Below, piece by piece: positions 1 through 13,589 of a stretch of DNA of 64,000 nt. The notes under the pieces are model-generated. The model was not told the origin of the DNA. It worked only from the letters and a program-made list of their open reading frames with translations, and made no database searches. How positions within the stretch are numbered: position 1 is the first letter of the stretch; each line of letters starts with the position of its first letter. The position numbers and the translations under genes were made by a program. The stretch is from the NCBI RefSeq assembly GCF_036324505.1, contig NC_086366.1, positions 8,557,427 through 8,621,426 on the forward strand. The letters are read 5' to 3'. Source of the DNA: Eleginops maclovinus (Eukaryota > Chordata > Actinopteri > Perciformes > Eleginopidae).

Positions 1-94
1 AAGCAATTGCCTCTTTCACTCCCTTTAGTTGTCTAAAAAAACAATAGTAAAACTGACCTTTAAACACAAAGATGATGCTTTAGACTAAAAAGTG

Positions 95-1046
95 AAGCTT
101 TTTTTTATTACATTATAAATAAATAAATGGCATACTATCTCTTGTCATGTTTTGTTTAATGCTTGGGTACCACATCCTCCTAAATTGGCTGTTAAATGTT
201 ATTTGTCATGACAGTGGAATAAGATTGGTAGTATATTCGACTTCAAAGCTAAGTGGCTGAGCTCTGCTCACATGAAGAAGTAACATTTCTAGAGAAGAAA
301 AAATATATCTCTCTGAGAAGCTTTCAAGGCTCAGGTACAAAATTAAAGTATATTTTCTTTGACACCTTACAATTTAGGTTCTACTGTGAAACGTTCACAA
401 ATATGCAATCTAAAATGATCTGATGGCACAGGTGCCTTCATTTCTGTGTATTCTACTGTTAAAGAATATTTCATTATGTCCCTCCATCATAGAGTTGTTG
501 ACTTTGCTCTGTTTTTGAGTCTGCATGTCTCACACCTGTCTGATCCTATTAGACCACAAAACATCCACAGAGCTGATTACCACTGTAGCTCAGCAGATGG
601 TGAGCTGATGACCATTCATAATGGATAAAATGAACATTAAATCACCCGATAATAGACATTTGATTGGATTTTACTTCTATCAAGGGAACCAAGGGAGCTG
701 GAGTTGGTATTTGAAGTTTGGACTTGAATATGTCCCTTTGAATGTAGCAGAACAATCCTATTCAATTTAATTTTGTAGAGAGCAGTACTCTGCAGTCCTT
801 TATTTTAAATGAAGTCCACATCCGAACATGGGACACTGCAAAGTCAGTATTTTCTCTCTTGTTAAGAGGGCTGATGTGTGTCCCCTCGGTGTCCAGTCCT
901 TGGTAGTGTTACCCTATATGCATGTCCATGTCCTCCTATATCTGATCCAAAGAGGGACAGCTGTCCTCTGTCAGAGCCAGAGGGATGGAGCGGCTCTCCT
1001 GTGTCCTTTCAGTGTTCGGAGCCTCAGTTCTCTGTCTCTCCTCCGC
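95..1046. repeat. Copy A of a ~0.95 kb direct duplication
   Basis: This stretch is repeated in the same orientation at 4215-5177. Both copies begin at an AAGCTT and stay collinear until CTCCGC, after which they diverge. By eye they differ by roughly 3%, mostly transitions, plus one 12 bp difference: copy A lacks the bases between 'catccgaacatg' and 'ggacactgc' that copy B has (near 4950). Neither copy has LTR-like TG...CA ends, obvious terminal inverted repeats or a coding sequence I recognise. Short open frames are shared by both copies but are not convincing proteins. It could be a segmental duplication or two insertions of an uncharacterised repeat family. Confidence 0.9.
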
Positions 1047-4000
1047 AAGATATTTCAGGTTTCTTATATATAAATATTTTAGTTCCAATTATTTCACAGA
1101 TGAAAGAAAATTGCTATTAAGGCAATGTATACTGCTTTTTGGTTAACCTTATACCAGTGCATGTTTTGGCATGAAATGAATGAAAGTCATAGGGTTAATT
1201 CAGGAAGCTACATATATTTGCATTTATAACACACCGTTTTAACGATTGCTGTGTTTTAGCTGTCATTGCCGTTCCCATTATTTTTGCTGCATCCCTTTTT
1301 GCCTCATTGTTTACTTTAAAGCTATTTTTGCTTCATCGATACTTGGCTGACTGGACTCCAGTTAAATGACATCATCAACGGAAATCCTGAATAGTTCCAC
1401 CAGGGCAGAAAGAAAGGGGGAAAAAGGAAGCAGGAATAATTAAACAGCTTCTTCCTTCTTCAATGCCATTCATATATCAGTGGGGTTGATACTCCATATT
1501 CAGTACAAATAATTAGGTGAGGTGTATTGTATTAAAAGCTGGTTGTATCTTAAGTCCCCTCTGAAGCATATAAATGCATCAGTACTGTTTAACTAATTAC
1601 AACCCTTTTTACGTTGCTGCTGTGTCTAGCCGAGTAATTGAAACAAGAACACATCATTTTATACTTTTCAAAATTCCAAAAAATGACCTATTCATTTCGT
1701 CACCATAAGTATGTGAGTGATTTTGGAATGGAATAGCATTTGGTCTTCTTCAATCACACAAAGTAATTTGTTCCTCAGAGCTGCTCTTCGGCCCAATTGA
1801 GGCTGACCTGCACTGCCTCTCTTTGTCAGAGTGAGGTGAAGAGGTGCTCTGATGAGTGTTTGTCTGCTGGCTGCTGGAAGAAAAGATTTTGAAGTGCCTT
1901 TACGGTCCCATCAGTCCATAATATGTCCTCTCACATTCACAACAACCTCCAAGTGGAACTTTCTGAAGGACACAGATTCAAGTGGACCACTGCTTCATCT
2001 CTTAGCCTGTTGGCTTGTTTAGCCCAGAGGAGTTTTAATCACAGACGACTCACTGCTTTCTCAGACTGTTGACACTCTTCGGTTGTAAAGCTCATACCAT
2101 TTGCCATAATATGAATTATTAAGCTCTATCTAAAGTAAATAGCTCTCTAACCTCTAGCACTTTCTCCTGAGTAGTCAGTGACAGGTGAACAGCGAGAAGA
2201 AGTCAATCATTGAGACGGTTGCTTTCACAGATATGTTACCATTAATGTGATATGCCTGGCTTGTCAGTGAGGTTATAAAAATGGGTGAAAGTGCTGATAT
2301 TGAATCCGTTTAAGCATAACCCCCGCTGCCTTTAAAAGACGCTTATCTCTTAGCTTGCTTTCTGCACCTGCGACCTGGCATCCATGAATGAAAATGCACC
2401 AAAGTCAATGCCTTTCATGCACGAGAAAAGGAGCTGAATGAGAAATCAAACCTTCAAACCCTGAAATTTAAAATACTCAAATATACAAAATAGATTAAAA
2501 CAATAAATTAGAATTTTTGCATGCTAAGCGACATCACAGTCATCATATCATATTCATTATAAAAAAGTGTCATGGTAAATCATTTATATGCATATGAGAT
2601 ATTATCTCGATGTGTTACCTCATCCCAAAGCATCCTCACATTCAAAGTCTATTTTTAATACTGTCAATTGCATGACAGTTAATATTCTAATGCTCCTCTG
2701 TCCTCCTCTGATCTTGATATGCATATGAACAATCAGATGTAATTACGGAAACCGACTTTCAAATGACATTTAATATGCTTTGACAAAATGGGAACATTTC
2801 ACATTTCTGACAGCAGTGAATTAAGATTGAAGGATGAAAGCGAAAACTTCCTGTTCCCAAAGTTTTAGTGTCATGTGCTTTTATGAGTTTATTAATACTG
2901 ATGCTGGATTTCTGTTATAATTTCATTGAAAGTTATTTATCTGACAAATGATGATGAGCAGTGACTATCATCGGTGAATATTAATACCCATCTAGGAAGC
3001 ACATTGGGTTGATTATTGACAGCAGCTTGTCAGTTAATATACACATCAGTGAGTCATATTGAATAGCAAACCAGTCAAATGTGGCAAATCACCTCCTTGT
3101 TAGAGACTTAATGGAATAGCTGTTATCAAGATGGGAGTCAATCATAATTTCTACTACTAATATACATTTGCATATCAGTATTTCTTAATGAAAAGCTGGT
3201 ATTAATAACACCGCCAGAAGTTCCAAATAGCTGCCCTGGTCTTACAGTAACCATCCGATATTTTGCCCACCACATAATGGCACGAGCAGAAGTTCAACCT
3301 TCGAGATTTGTCAGTTTGCGGTCAGGTTGACCAGTATCTCGTTTTATGATCAGTGCTGACGGTAGGGCCAGCGTTTATTGAAGGCCCTTGGAGTTTTCAC
3401 ACTGGGTCGGTAAACCCTGACAGCTTGACTATAAACAGCACACACCTTTCTTCCCTCTTTCTGAGTTTGAGTGTGTGGTAGGGTCATTTATAAATCACAT
3501 TTTATTAGTTTTTAACCTATCAACCTCTATAATTCGATACATTAAGCTGACACTGAGGCACAGCCATTGAACGTGTGGCACATTAGCTGTGACCACAATG
3601 ATTTAATGGCCTAGCATTGTCTTGCGTTGCCTCCTCTCGAGATAAAAATGTATGAAATGTTATCGAGAAATTCAGATTCATCCACAATTCAAAGATCTAG
3701 ATCTAGCTTTGTCAAAGATGGTAGGATAAGTTATTTAGGCATTACTGCTTACAAATGAACAAAGCATGGGATGTGATTTTGCACTTTTATGTCGGTGAAT
3801 TGTCTTAGGCCTAAACAAAGAAAAAATGTTGTTGTTTATTAATGACTTATTGTTTGGTGTTGCAAATTAGAGAAAAAAAAGTGTAGACACTCTATTCTCT
3901 TTTAATTTCATGAATTTAAACCTCTAAGTAGTAAACTTTGTGTTGTCAAAATAGCCAAAACATGTTTCCTTGCGTTTGATAGTTTTCAAATGAAACTGAA

Positions 4001-4214
4001 GCTAACAATAATCTAGTGAATTCAGAGTGGTATTGTCAATATCTGTCAATTGTCATTTGCTCTTTAGCATTTCAAAGTTTGAAAGCTATTCCATGTTCTA
4101 TTCATTAGTGCAATCATTTATAAAAAATAACAATGATGTGTTTATGATGATTTTAATCATAATGGACATACAGTATAGTCAAATAAGGAGAAATATAAAT
4201 AAATACTGTATTTA
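1047..4214. other. Single-copy AT-rich spacer between the two duplicate copies
   Basis: No gene is visible. The sequence is AT-rich and of normal complexity, with little microsatellite content and no recognisable transposon. It holds two perfect POU octamers (ATTTGCAT at 1216-1223 and 3166-3173), several TAATTA/ATTA-type homeodomain cores, and a 12 bp palindrome at 3693-3704. The stretch from about 2690 to 3300 looks like the conserved non-coding elements of developmental gene deserts, but conservation cannot be judged from one sequence. Confidence 0.5.
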
Positions 4215-5177
4215 AAGCTTTATATTACATTATGAATAAATAAATGGCATACTATCTCTTGTCATGTTTGTTTAATGCTTGGGTACCACATCCTCCTAAG
4301 TTGGCTGTTAAATGTTATTTGTAATGACAGCGGAAATAAGATTGGTAGTATATTCGACTTCAAAGCTAAGTGGCTGAGCTCTGCTCACATGAAGAAGTGA
4401 CATTTCTAGAGAAGTAAAAAGATATCTCTCTCTGAGAAGCTTTCAAGGCTCAGGTACAAAATTAAAGTATATTTTCCTCGACACCTTACAATTTAGGTTC
4501 TACTGTGAAACGTTCACAAATATGCAATCTAAAATGATCTGATGGCACAGGTGCCTTCATTTCTGTGTATTCTACTGTTAAAGAATATTTCATTATGTCC
4601 CTCCATCATAGAGTTGTTGACTTTGCTCTATTTTTGAGTCTGCATGTCTCACACCTGTCTGATCCTATTAGACAACACAACATCCGCAGAGCTGATTACC
4701 ACTGTAGCTCAGCAGATGGTGAGCTGATGACCATTCATAATGGATAAAATGAACATTAAATCACCCGATAATAGACATTTGATTGGATTTTACTTCTATC
4801 AAGGGAACCAAGGGAGCCGGAGTCGGTATTTGAAGTCTGGACTTGAATGTGTCCCTTTGAATGTAGAAGAACAATCCTATTCAATTTAATTTTGTAGAGA
4901 GCAGTACTCTGCAGTCCTTTATTTTAAATGAAGTCCACATCCGAACATGGTTGGATATGTGGGACACTGCAAAGTCAGTATTTTCTCTCTTGTTAAGAGG
5001 GCTGATGTGTGTCCCCTCGGTGTCCAGTCCTTGGTAGTGTTACATTATACTCATGTCCATGTCCTCCTATATCTGATCCAAAGAGGGACAGCTGTCCTGT
5101 GTCAGAGCCAGAGGGATGGAGCAGCTCTCCTGTGTCCTGTCAGTGTTCGGAGCCTCAGTTCTCTGTCTCTCCTCCGC
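4215..5177. repeat. Copy B of the ~0.95 kb direct duplication
   Basis: This is the second copy of the segment at 95-1046, in the same orientation and offset by about 4.12 kb. It carries 12 extra bases near 4950 that copy A lacks. Homology is lost after about 5177. Because the spacer is not itself repeated downstream of copy B, this is not a simple 4.1 kb tandem duplication: only this segment was copied. A reverse-strand open frame (5288-5067) and forward frames read through its end, but they match no family I recognise. Confidence 0.9.
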
Positions 5178-7040
5178 CAGACTCCACAGGCAGAACCACA
5201 GAAACACTGACCTCAACCTCCTATCTTTTAAACTAGGACAAGGCTTCACACCTCCTTCCGCCATGTCTTTGTCCCGTTCCTGCTGCATGCTTTGACAATT
5301 AAGAGACCTTGAACAGAAACCAACACAGGTTTAGTCGTATTGATACAATTTGAAGAACTGTGATCCATATACAAAAATGTGCTGCAAATAATGCTCTCAG
5401 ATTTAGATTTTTTTTGTCCAACATCCAGTCCAAACCATGATTTGTTATCAGCTCTTTTGTGTGTTTACATAGTTGCAGTTATAGTTTATAGTTACATCTT
5501 TTTGGGGGGAATATTCTTTCACATTAGCTAGCAAATCGTTTTGTGGTCATCCTCTTTTCCTTCCTTCCCTAATGTTCCTTTATTTCTTCTACCACCTTCT
5601 TCTGTATTCCCCTCTCTGTTGTTTCATTGAATAGTATACATTTGTTCAAGCCTTAACCTAGTTTCCAGTTGTCAGTAAGTAGGAGGGCAAAAGTGGCGGG
5701 TACTATATGCTCCAATTCAAAACTTGGTATTGTGCTATCTGTTTATTTCACTACAACATACTTCAAAGTGTTTCAACTCCACAAGGTATGTTGACTATTG
5801 ACTTCCCTTTACTGACTGTACAGCTGGATGAAAAGAAAGGAACAAAGAGGAAAAAGGGAGGGGAGGTGAAGAGGGAAGCCTCTGTCAGTTAGGTTTTGTC
5901 CGCTATCGACTGAGTGTGAATTGGATTCAGCCCCGACTTAAGTGCCTGTGTCGTAAATCACCAAGAATGAGCCACCCCCTGCATTTGAGACGGGATGTAT
6001 GGGGCAGTGTTTCAGATACGCAGAGTTCAAGGAAAATAAAACAACAAACCGCATTGTAATAAAATGTTGGACACCCACTATGAATGTTATATAGAGTGTG
6101 AGATACAAACAAACAGGGAAGGGAGTAAGGATGGATAGAGGACGTGGCAGAGAACCAGGGACTTAAACTGGGAATAAGCAGGGAAACAAAGCTCAGGGAG
6201 ATAAAAACAGCTTAGAGACACCATGCTGTGCTGTCCCACCACACAGTGGAGAGCACTGGCTGTTAATCACATAGTGTTGTTTTGTTGTTTGCATCAGGAC
6301 AAAGTCTAGGTGTTTTGTTTGTTTATGACTTCTGACCTGACTTCAGGAAGAGGAATCACTGCATTTGTTTTCATACTGGGACTTACATTTGTTAAAGCAG
6401 TATCTGCCTCTGTTTTTAGTCTTTTTTGTGGTAAGATAATGAAGAAGAACTCTTTATTTCTCATCCAATGATGACAAATATCAATTTGAGCCACTGAGAA
6501 AGGTATGCTCAAATTTGCCGTGGAGATAGACCCCCTACATGCATAAATAGTCCCATGATTACAACACAAAGGAGTAATCATATGCACACTCATGCAACTC
6601 ACTTCACACAGGCTACCACCTGCTTTCACATGAACTAAAGAGGAGGAATCCAATGCTTTCTGGCAAGAGTAGTTGCGCTGCTCTTGACAGGTCTCAAAGG
6701 AGAGATGTTTGCTCTGCGTGCTGAACTGCCAGCGGGTGTTTATAGTTGTGCTGTGTCTTCTCCTCTGCGCCATCCGTATTCCTGACAAGTTTCAAAACAG
6801 TTTTAAATTTTACGCAAAGGCATCAGTCGGTTTAGTAGCAGTGCTCTCTTTGTCCTCCTCCTCCCACAATCTCTCTTTTCAACTTCAACACAAAGTCATT
6901 CAGCCTCTAGAGTTGGTTCTCACCTTCACTCTGAAAGAAGTGCAGTGAGATTTGTGCATTTTTCAGTTGTTTTTTTTTCTACAAAGCTCACAAGAGATGC
7001 AGACGTCGGAAGGTGGAGTTTGACTTTCATTACTCATCCA
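5178..7040. other. Unique sequence, no gene recognised
   Basis: Ordinary AT-rich sequence. The longest open frame is a reverse-strand frame of 160 codons at 6788-6306. Its composition is unremarkable, it has no motif I know and no convincing splice context, so I do not call it a gene. A purine-rich patch lies at about 5830-5880. Confidence 0.4.

Positions 7041-7089
<49 letters not shown>
7041..7089. repeat. (CA)n microsatellite
   Basis: About 24 uninterrupted CA units. Confidence 0.97.
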
Positions 7090-7090
<1 letters not shown>

Positions 7091-9578
7091 CGCCAAACAA
7101 ACAAAGTGTTGACTGTAAAAACTCATTGACATTTTAGGCCACGATTCAGTTCATCTTGCTGACCTCGTTTCCATTGAATCTATGCAATATTGAGCAAAAC
7201 AATAAGTCCTATTTCCCTGATCTTGAAGCATGAAGATGTTAATATGCACAAGATCTCTTTTCCTCATTTCAGGCTCGACTGCATAGCCTCCCCCATGCCG
7301 CTGCCATGCCAGACTGGGCTGGCACACACTCCCCCTGGCATGGTGGACAGGAGGAATCAGTTAATTACTATAAATTGAAGAGACAAAGAGATAGTCTGGA
7401 CTGCAACAAAACCATTTTCTCTGTACCCATCATCAATATATACTATTATCTGATGAATTCCCTTTACAGTACGTCATGCCATTTGAGGACGTTTTTCAAT
7501 TTTGCTGGAGTGATTTTGACTTGTTCCTTCTTGACATTTAAATACTAATGGACTCTTTTCTCTCTTCTGTTTGCTTTCCTGGATGCTAACGTCTGATCTG
7601 CTTGACGCTGGGCCTTGTCTTTGGATCTCGAAACGCAGGTAACATTAATGATAGTTGTTATACTGTACTAATAGGGTTGATTGTAAATGTGTACATGAGC
7701 ACACAAACAGGCCAGTGTACTACTACTTGATCAGCTTGAAGAGAAAAACAATGGATTAAACGCAATTAAAAGCACATATGTGCTTATTAATCAAATGGAT
7801 TTTTGTTAAGTCTCTAGAACCCAAATATATATATATGTTTTTACAGAAACAGGCATTTATTTTCCATACAAACCTTACACAATATTATTTAAATCTTGAA
7901 ATGGTTTGCCAAAACCCTGACACACTGTGACTCCACACTGCAATTACATTTAATGTTGGTGAGTTTTAGTTTTGCTAATTTCAAGTCAAGTAATTACCAC
8001 CTGCAAACACATTCCATTAGTGCCTTTAGTGCCTAAGCAAGCAGCCATAATGTAGCCTTTGTAATAATTAGTTAAATTGTTTACATATTTAAAAGGAAAT
8101 ATTCTGGTGATGTTCTGGACCAAACAATGTTGCTAAATGGGATAAACACCTATCAACTTAACTGTGCATTTGCAAGAGAATGCAAAAACATCGGGTTGTG
8201 TCTCGACCACATGTTCATCCATCAATGCCCTCTTTTGGCGCTTCAAAATACCCCTTTTTTGGCAGCAGAAACACTTTTGTGGATACTTTGTCATGTGTTA
8301 AAACTACACAACGAGATACCATCTGTTGGTTCCACAGACTGGTATTTTGTTTTTTTGCAGCTGATGAGAAAGCAGCAGTGTCTTGCCCTTTCAATGTCTC
8401 CCTCTGCTTTCACTGCTATTCCCTACTCTACAATACTCCGCCCTAAACTTATGATTATTATTCTTACTTTCTGATTTCATTGTCTTTTCCTTCGACATTC
8501 TTATCATGATATTTGCTGAGATTTTCTTATGAAAGTGTCTAAACGAGTTCTGACTTTGTAGTAGGTAAGTCTCGGAGGCTCACATTTGAATTTGAAGCAG
8601 AACAATGGTTCATGTACGTATGCGGCTTTGTAGGTTTAGTTGTTTTACCCTCAGAAGTGAGCTTTACATTTTCATAAATCATTCAGTATATGTAACTGTG
8701 AGGTTTGGGGGAATATTTTACAGCATTCACATTTTATTTGTGTTCTCTGTTGAGCTTTGCATGCTTTAATAAAACAAATGGTACCCTGCAAGGCAAGAAA
8801 AAATGTTTAAAAAGCCAGTGCCAGTGTGTTATTGTTGTTTTACCATGTGTGGTGGTGCTAGTTGTAATTCAAAGGCTTACAGAAACTGCATATTGATAGA
8901 CTGACTGATGTGAGGATATGCACCAACATCATGCCTTATCAATGTGACCTTGTTTTTCTTTAACTTTGTAAGCTTGGCCATGTTATATTTTAAGTGATGT
9001 CAGTAAAGTGTACGCCATTGGGGAATTTTCATAGCTGAATTGATCTAATTTGACCAAATTCATCTGACTGTGAGTTGAGCTGCACCCGTTTCCAGTTTGT
9101 TTGGCTGCCAGTGTTTTTTTCAGCCACCTGCAGTGGCAGCCATATGGTTAGAGTGTTAGTGTGATGAATAGTGTTTCACTTTCACCTAAATTGGATTGAA
9201 TAGCATCATCGTCTTTCCTATCATCATCCAAGCTGTATTCTCTGTATCTGTTTGTTTTCCTGCATTGACAAAGCAGGTCAGAGTTATCTAGACACAAGCA
9301 TGCACAGTGTCTGAATATCGACACAAGCACATGATGAGCACGCCACTCTTCATTATTCGGCCCTGGAGAATAAAGTATTGCTTCTCACATTACATTTAAG
9401 TCACTTTGAAAGTGGCCGCTAGCACAGGAACCAACCACCTAAACTCCCTCATTTGTGTTTATGAGCTTTCTGGTTCATTAGGCTCGGCAAATGAATGACG
9501 ACAAGTTCTAGCATCACCGCTAGACAGGAAACCTCATTCCAAAATGTCCTCCTGTTTGGTCCCCCGGTGGTAGAGCTA

Positions 9579-9597
9579 TCTCTCTCTCTCTCTCTCT
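9579..9597. repeat. (TC)n microsatellite
   Basis: About nine uninterrupted TC units. Confidence 0.9.
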
Positions 9598-10140
9598 TGT
9601 AAAAAGACAAACAGTTAAGCCCATTGACGCACTAATGTGTTACTTCTTGCACCTGGAACCTTGTGGCACTTATTCTCAAAGGTGTCCCATTGATCTTCTG
9701 TTGCTTGGATCATATCTCACTGTTTATCTAATGTGATATTATTAGTCACACCTGCATTTAAAAACCCATGACTGCTTTGTGAGAGGTCTACTTTAATTAG
9801 CTTGACTGGTAAATAGACTGGATTAAGATGCTAGACTTCCACCACAGGTGCTCTTTCAAATATATCATCAGATATTACATTAAGTGTTAATCTTGAGTCA
9901 CAGCCACATTGAGTCCAGTGTGTTAACTTACAGCTTTCTAAAAGTTGATACAAAAGAAATAGAAACTCAGTTCCAGCAAAGTGAAAAAAAATAAACATAC
10001 ATAAACTTATACAATGAAAGAATATTCATTCCTCATGCTTTACTCATTCCCCACACTCATTGTAACAGAGGTCTGTATTATAAATATTCTTCATTTTTTT
10101 ATATTTAGTTTTGGATAATGGTGCATTCATTGGTATCATA

Positions 10141-10176
10141 AAAGGGGCCCTTTTATGCTTTTAATAGGGCCCCTTT
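10141..10176. repeat. GC-rich inverted repeat (11 bp arms)
   Basis: AAAGGGGCCCT (10141-10151) and AGGGCCCCTTT (10166-10176) are perfect reverse complements around a 14 nt AT-rich loop. It could form a stable hairpin. It resembles ends of small non-autonomous teleost repeats, but I see no target duplication. A rho-independent terminator reading is not meaningful in a eukaryote. Confidence 0.85.
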
Positions 10177-12430
10177 AAGTCTGCTGCTTCAGTCTCCTTT
10201 TTTTGTTATTGCCAGGATATATATGTTTTTCTCCTCCTTGTTGTTTTAAATAATGACCGTACAGTGATAACTTTTAGAACTAGTCTATAGGTCTGCTTTC
10301 TGATGCAAGCTGCTTTTAGCCATCTTTAGTTTAATGTCTTGGATGACCTCCATATTGGATGGTTAGCATCCCAGCAGTAATCAACTTCCCATATAATAAA
10401 TGAAAGCAGTTGAGCATACACTCCTTGCCAACCATAAAGCAACAGAGAGAGTCAAACTAATAATGCAGTGCAATTGTTAACTGCCTCAAAGTACTTCCCC
10501 AGTGACTGCTGGCCATAGGCGTAATTTGAGATGCCTTTGCTATAAGAGCAGTTTTAATATTTTTGTAAATATTTTCTAAGTATTTAGCAGCAAGAGGATA
10601 GCAATAGATGTTGACAGAGTGGGGGGGAGGTCAAACTAATTGGAATCTAAGCACTCAGGGGGCTGATGAAGCCTCAAAACTTTCCACGGTCCAGTGATTA
10701 TTTATCTTCTAATGCTCTACTCTCTGCCAGACTGTTAAAGTTTCTGGCATCCACTCTCTGGCCAATCTGTCTAATGCTTTCAAATCACATGCTTCTGTTC
10801 ACACTTTAAACATGTTCAGTTTCGCTGAGTTTTTGGTGCGTGTGTGTTTTGTTTCCTTTCAGTCTGCTAGTGTTTTTCTTTCCTGGCCGAAATCCATGAT
10901 GTGCTCTTCCCAAAGAAAAAACTATTGAGTCTTTCAACAGTATTGTCAGTACACGAGCAAAATGACATGTGGGATGAGGTGTGATGTTTAAATTAAGTTA
11001 ATTGAAAGAGTTTTCATTCACAATATTTACAACAAATCCAGTGTTTGTTTTTTTTAATCAATGGACCTGCATCAAGGGTTCTGCACGACTATTTGTTTAC
11101 AACTTTGCTTTCTTTCAAATCAATGTTTGTTTGATCATTTTTATTGAACTAAGGAAGGTTAGCCTCCCACTGCGCCCACTGTGGTTCAGACTCTCTAAGA
11201 AAGTAGTACACTGTGAGTGGGTGAGTGCAAGCAGAAAGGCAGCTTATATTTCAGAGATAAAATGTATATGAGCCACTTTCAAAACAGAGTGGATGAAAGC
11301 ACGTTTCATCTCAAGATGATTTTATAAGCCTTTTTTGTAATTTTTCAGATTACTGGCTGCATAAAAGATAAAAGCTATTGAGATGGTGATTTCTCTTTTA
11401 TGTGCCTTCTTTATCCCATGGTCTCTGCTTTCCTAGTACATCATAACAAAAGTAGCCCCAGTAATTAGATGATTGTCGTACATTTGGTTTGATCTTTGTT
11501 GGAGCCTTTTTTTTTTTTTGAACAATTTGCACGCATGCTTATGTGTGATCGGTCAAATTAATGGCAGTGACTATCCAGCAGAGTCTTGACATTTGATAGT
11601 GACGTGTCTGCACTGTCCGAAGCCAAATATGGGTGAAATTTAGGATGAATGGAACCACATGTTCACTAACCCCCATTGTCTGATTTTTAATCACTAATAA
11701 TTGTGTCAGATTTTTCCAAAATTCTGCTCCTGGTCCTTCCTCATCTCACTTTCTCGTGCATCTCTGCAAAGTCACAATAGACTACATAGATTAGTGATCC
11801 AGTGAATCCCCAAAATGTCATTTCCGAGTCATTCATGCACTTCTTCAGCATATGCTAGCTTGAGTCAGGCTTTTTTAGAAAGTGACCAGCTGTGTCTAGT
11901 TTGTATTCTTGCCAATGTTAGTGCAGCTTTTCCAGTGACAGCCATATGGTCAGTGTGTTCCTCACACAGTCACCTTAGTCACGTAATGACCTTTGCTTGG
12001 GTTATTTTCAGAGTTTCTGAGCAGTGAATAATCAGTCTGACGGTGTAAACGAGGGAGGCAAGACAGTGAAAGTCAGAGTTTCAGTTTTCTCTCTCACAGG
12101 AAGGTTACAGGCCAACAGATCAGCTGCCCGCCCATCCATCCACAGCAGATACTTGACAATGACATGACTATCATATGACTAATCATAAGTGTACTGCAAA
12201 TATATTTTGTGTGCTTCCACTGCCCTGGAGTCATTATAAAGTTGAGGATATACTGCACATTGCTATTGAAACCATATTAAAGGTTACATCAGTTTTGCAC
12301 ACACATGTACACACCGTGGCATTATACCTGCCGGACCAAACTCTATCCTGTCTGTGGTTCAGTTTCTGCTCCCTCTAAATGTTATCTTCTTGCAGTATTA
12401 CTTAGACATGTGCTTATACTGTCCCCATCA

Positions 12431-12452
12431 CCCCCCCCCCCCCACCCCCCCC
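12431..12452. repeat. Poly-C tract
   Basis: 13 C, one A, then 8 C. On the other strand this is a G-run. Confidence 0.95.
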
Positions 12453-13410
12453 GGTGTTCCACCTACTATCTCATGAACCCAAGAAGTTTGCTTCACTTTG
12501 TCAGTGTCTGTCATTGCAGTGTATGTTCTATAAACTCAAGCTGTGGTAAGCCGTGACAGCAAACATTGCCTGCTCACATGTCAGCCAGGTACTGATGCAA
12601 CACAGTGGTTAAAAACCCTCATATTGAAACATTGTGGATTCTCCAAGCCATGTGTAGAATTCCTAGGGTGCTGGGATGTGTCAGAGAGTGAGAGAGAAAC
12701 GATGGAAATAAAAGTGAGCTTGTGTCGGATTGGTGCACAGTGTGTGGCCTCTGTACATGGCATGTTTCTGCTTGTGTAATGCATTAAATGTGTGTGTGTG
12801 TGCATTAATGTTTCTTTCCATAAATATCTTAAATGTGTCTCCTCTGCTTTAAATGTAGAGGCAAGGTCATGCAGCACATTATGCAGTGTGTGTGTGGGAG
12901 GTACAGCTTGATGACCACACTGTGTTTATGCCCCGCATCATTCAGATCTTATTCATGAACACCACTGGCCTATTTCCCTCAGTGTCCAACCATACGCCAT
13001 TTATCTGTTTGGGCTGTGTTTGAATTAATGCATAACTGATTGTAGTTGTTGCTGTTTATTTTGGGCCATATGCTGTGGATGGCAGTGTAAGCTTTGGGAT
13101 GTCTACAGCGGAACATAAACAGAACAGAAAGATGCAGATCTATCAGCGGCACCTAGTTATCTATTCATCTATGCACATTTTTATGTCTGACAAATGTTCT
13201 TGGTTGTCATTTGGCAGACATTTTTTAGTCACAGCAATGTACACACCTGCCCACCTGCTCATGCATATAACTTTCTCTGTGTACGTTTATATGGATGAGT
13301 GCAAATGAAGTTGTCTCCCATATAATTACAGATCCTGTCAATATAACTATTACCGCTGCATAGGGTTGACTAAATAAACCACAGACGCAAACTTTCGGCT
13401 CTGTCCTTGA

Positions 13411-13429
13411 ATATATATATATATATATA
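13411..13429. repeat. (AT)n microsatellite
   Basis: Nine to ten AT units. Confidence 0.9.
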
Positions 13430-13589
13430 CTGTACATATATCTCCTCTCATATTTATGACATTGCCATGGATATGTACAGCTGTAAGGGGTCCATAGAGT
13501 TCTGAGAGAATCATGAAAAACTTTTGTGGTCCGTTGACTCTACCTCTAGTGGAATAACAAAGGTCCCATTGTTGGTTTTGAGTGAAGTA

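Larger units (their letters stand above)
7090..13589. other. Long unique stretch without genes
   Basis: AT-rich sequence with no recognisable exon. It contains a TC tract (9579-9597), a near-palindromic GC element (10141-10176), a poly-C run (12431-12452), an AT run (13411-13429) and small TG runs near 12790. Open frames are all under 120 codons and overlap one another in different frames, as expected by chance. Confidence 0.4.

Noticed and set aside
446..628. A 60-residue protein encoded in both duplicate copies (also 4565-4747)
   Set aside because: Its preservation follows from the recent duplication, not from coding constraint; there is no recognisable domain.
95..5177. The 0.95 kb duplicates as LTRs of a retrotransposon
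   Set aside because: Ends are not TG...CA, no primer-binding site or polypurine tract is evident, and the 3.2 kb interior has no gag, protease or reverse transcriptase sequence.
6306..6788. Reverse-strand frame of 160 codons
   Set aside because: No recognisable domain, no splice context, and overlapping open frames on the other strand. Chance is the simplest reading.
7560..7640. Possible exon ending at CAG/GTAACA (about 7639)
   Set aside because: No acceptor AG follows the upstream pyrimidine tract at the right distance, and no frame gives a recognisable peptide.
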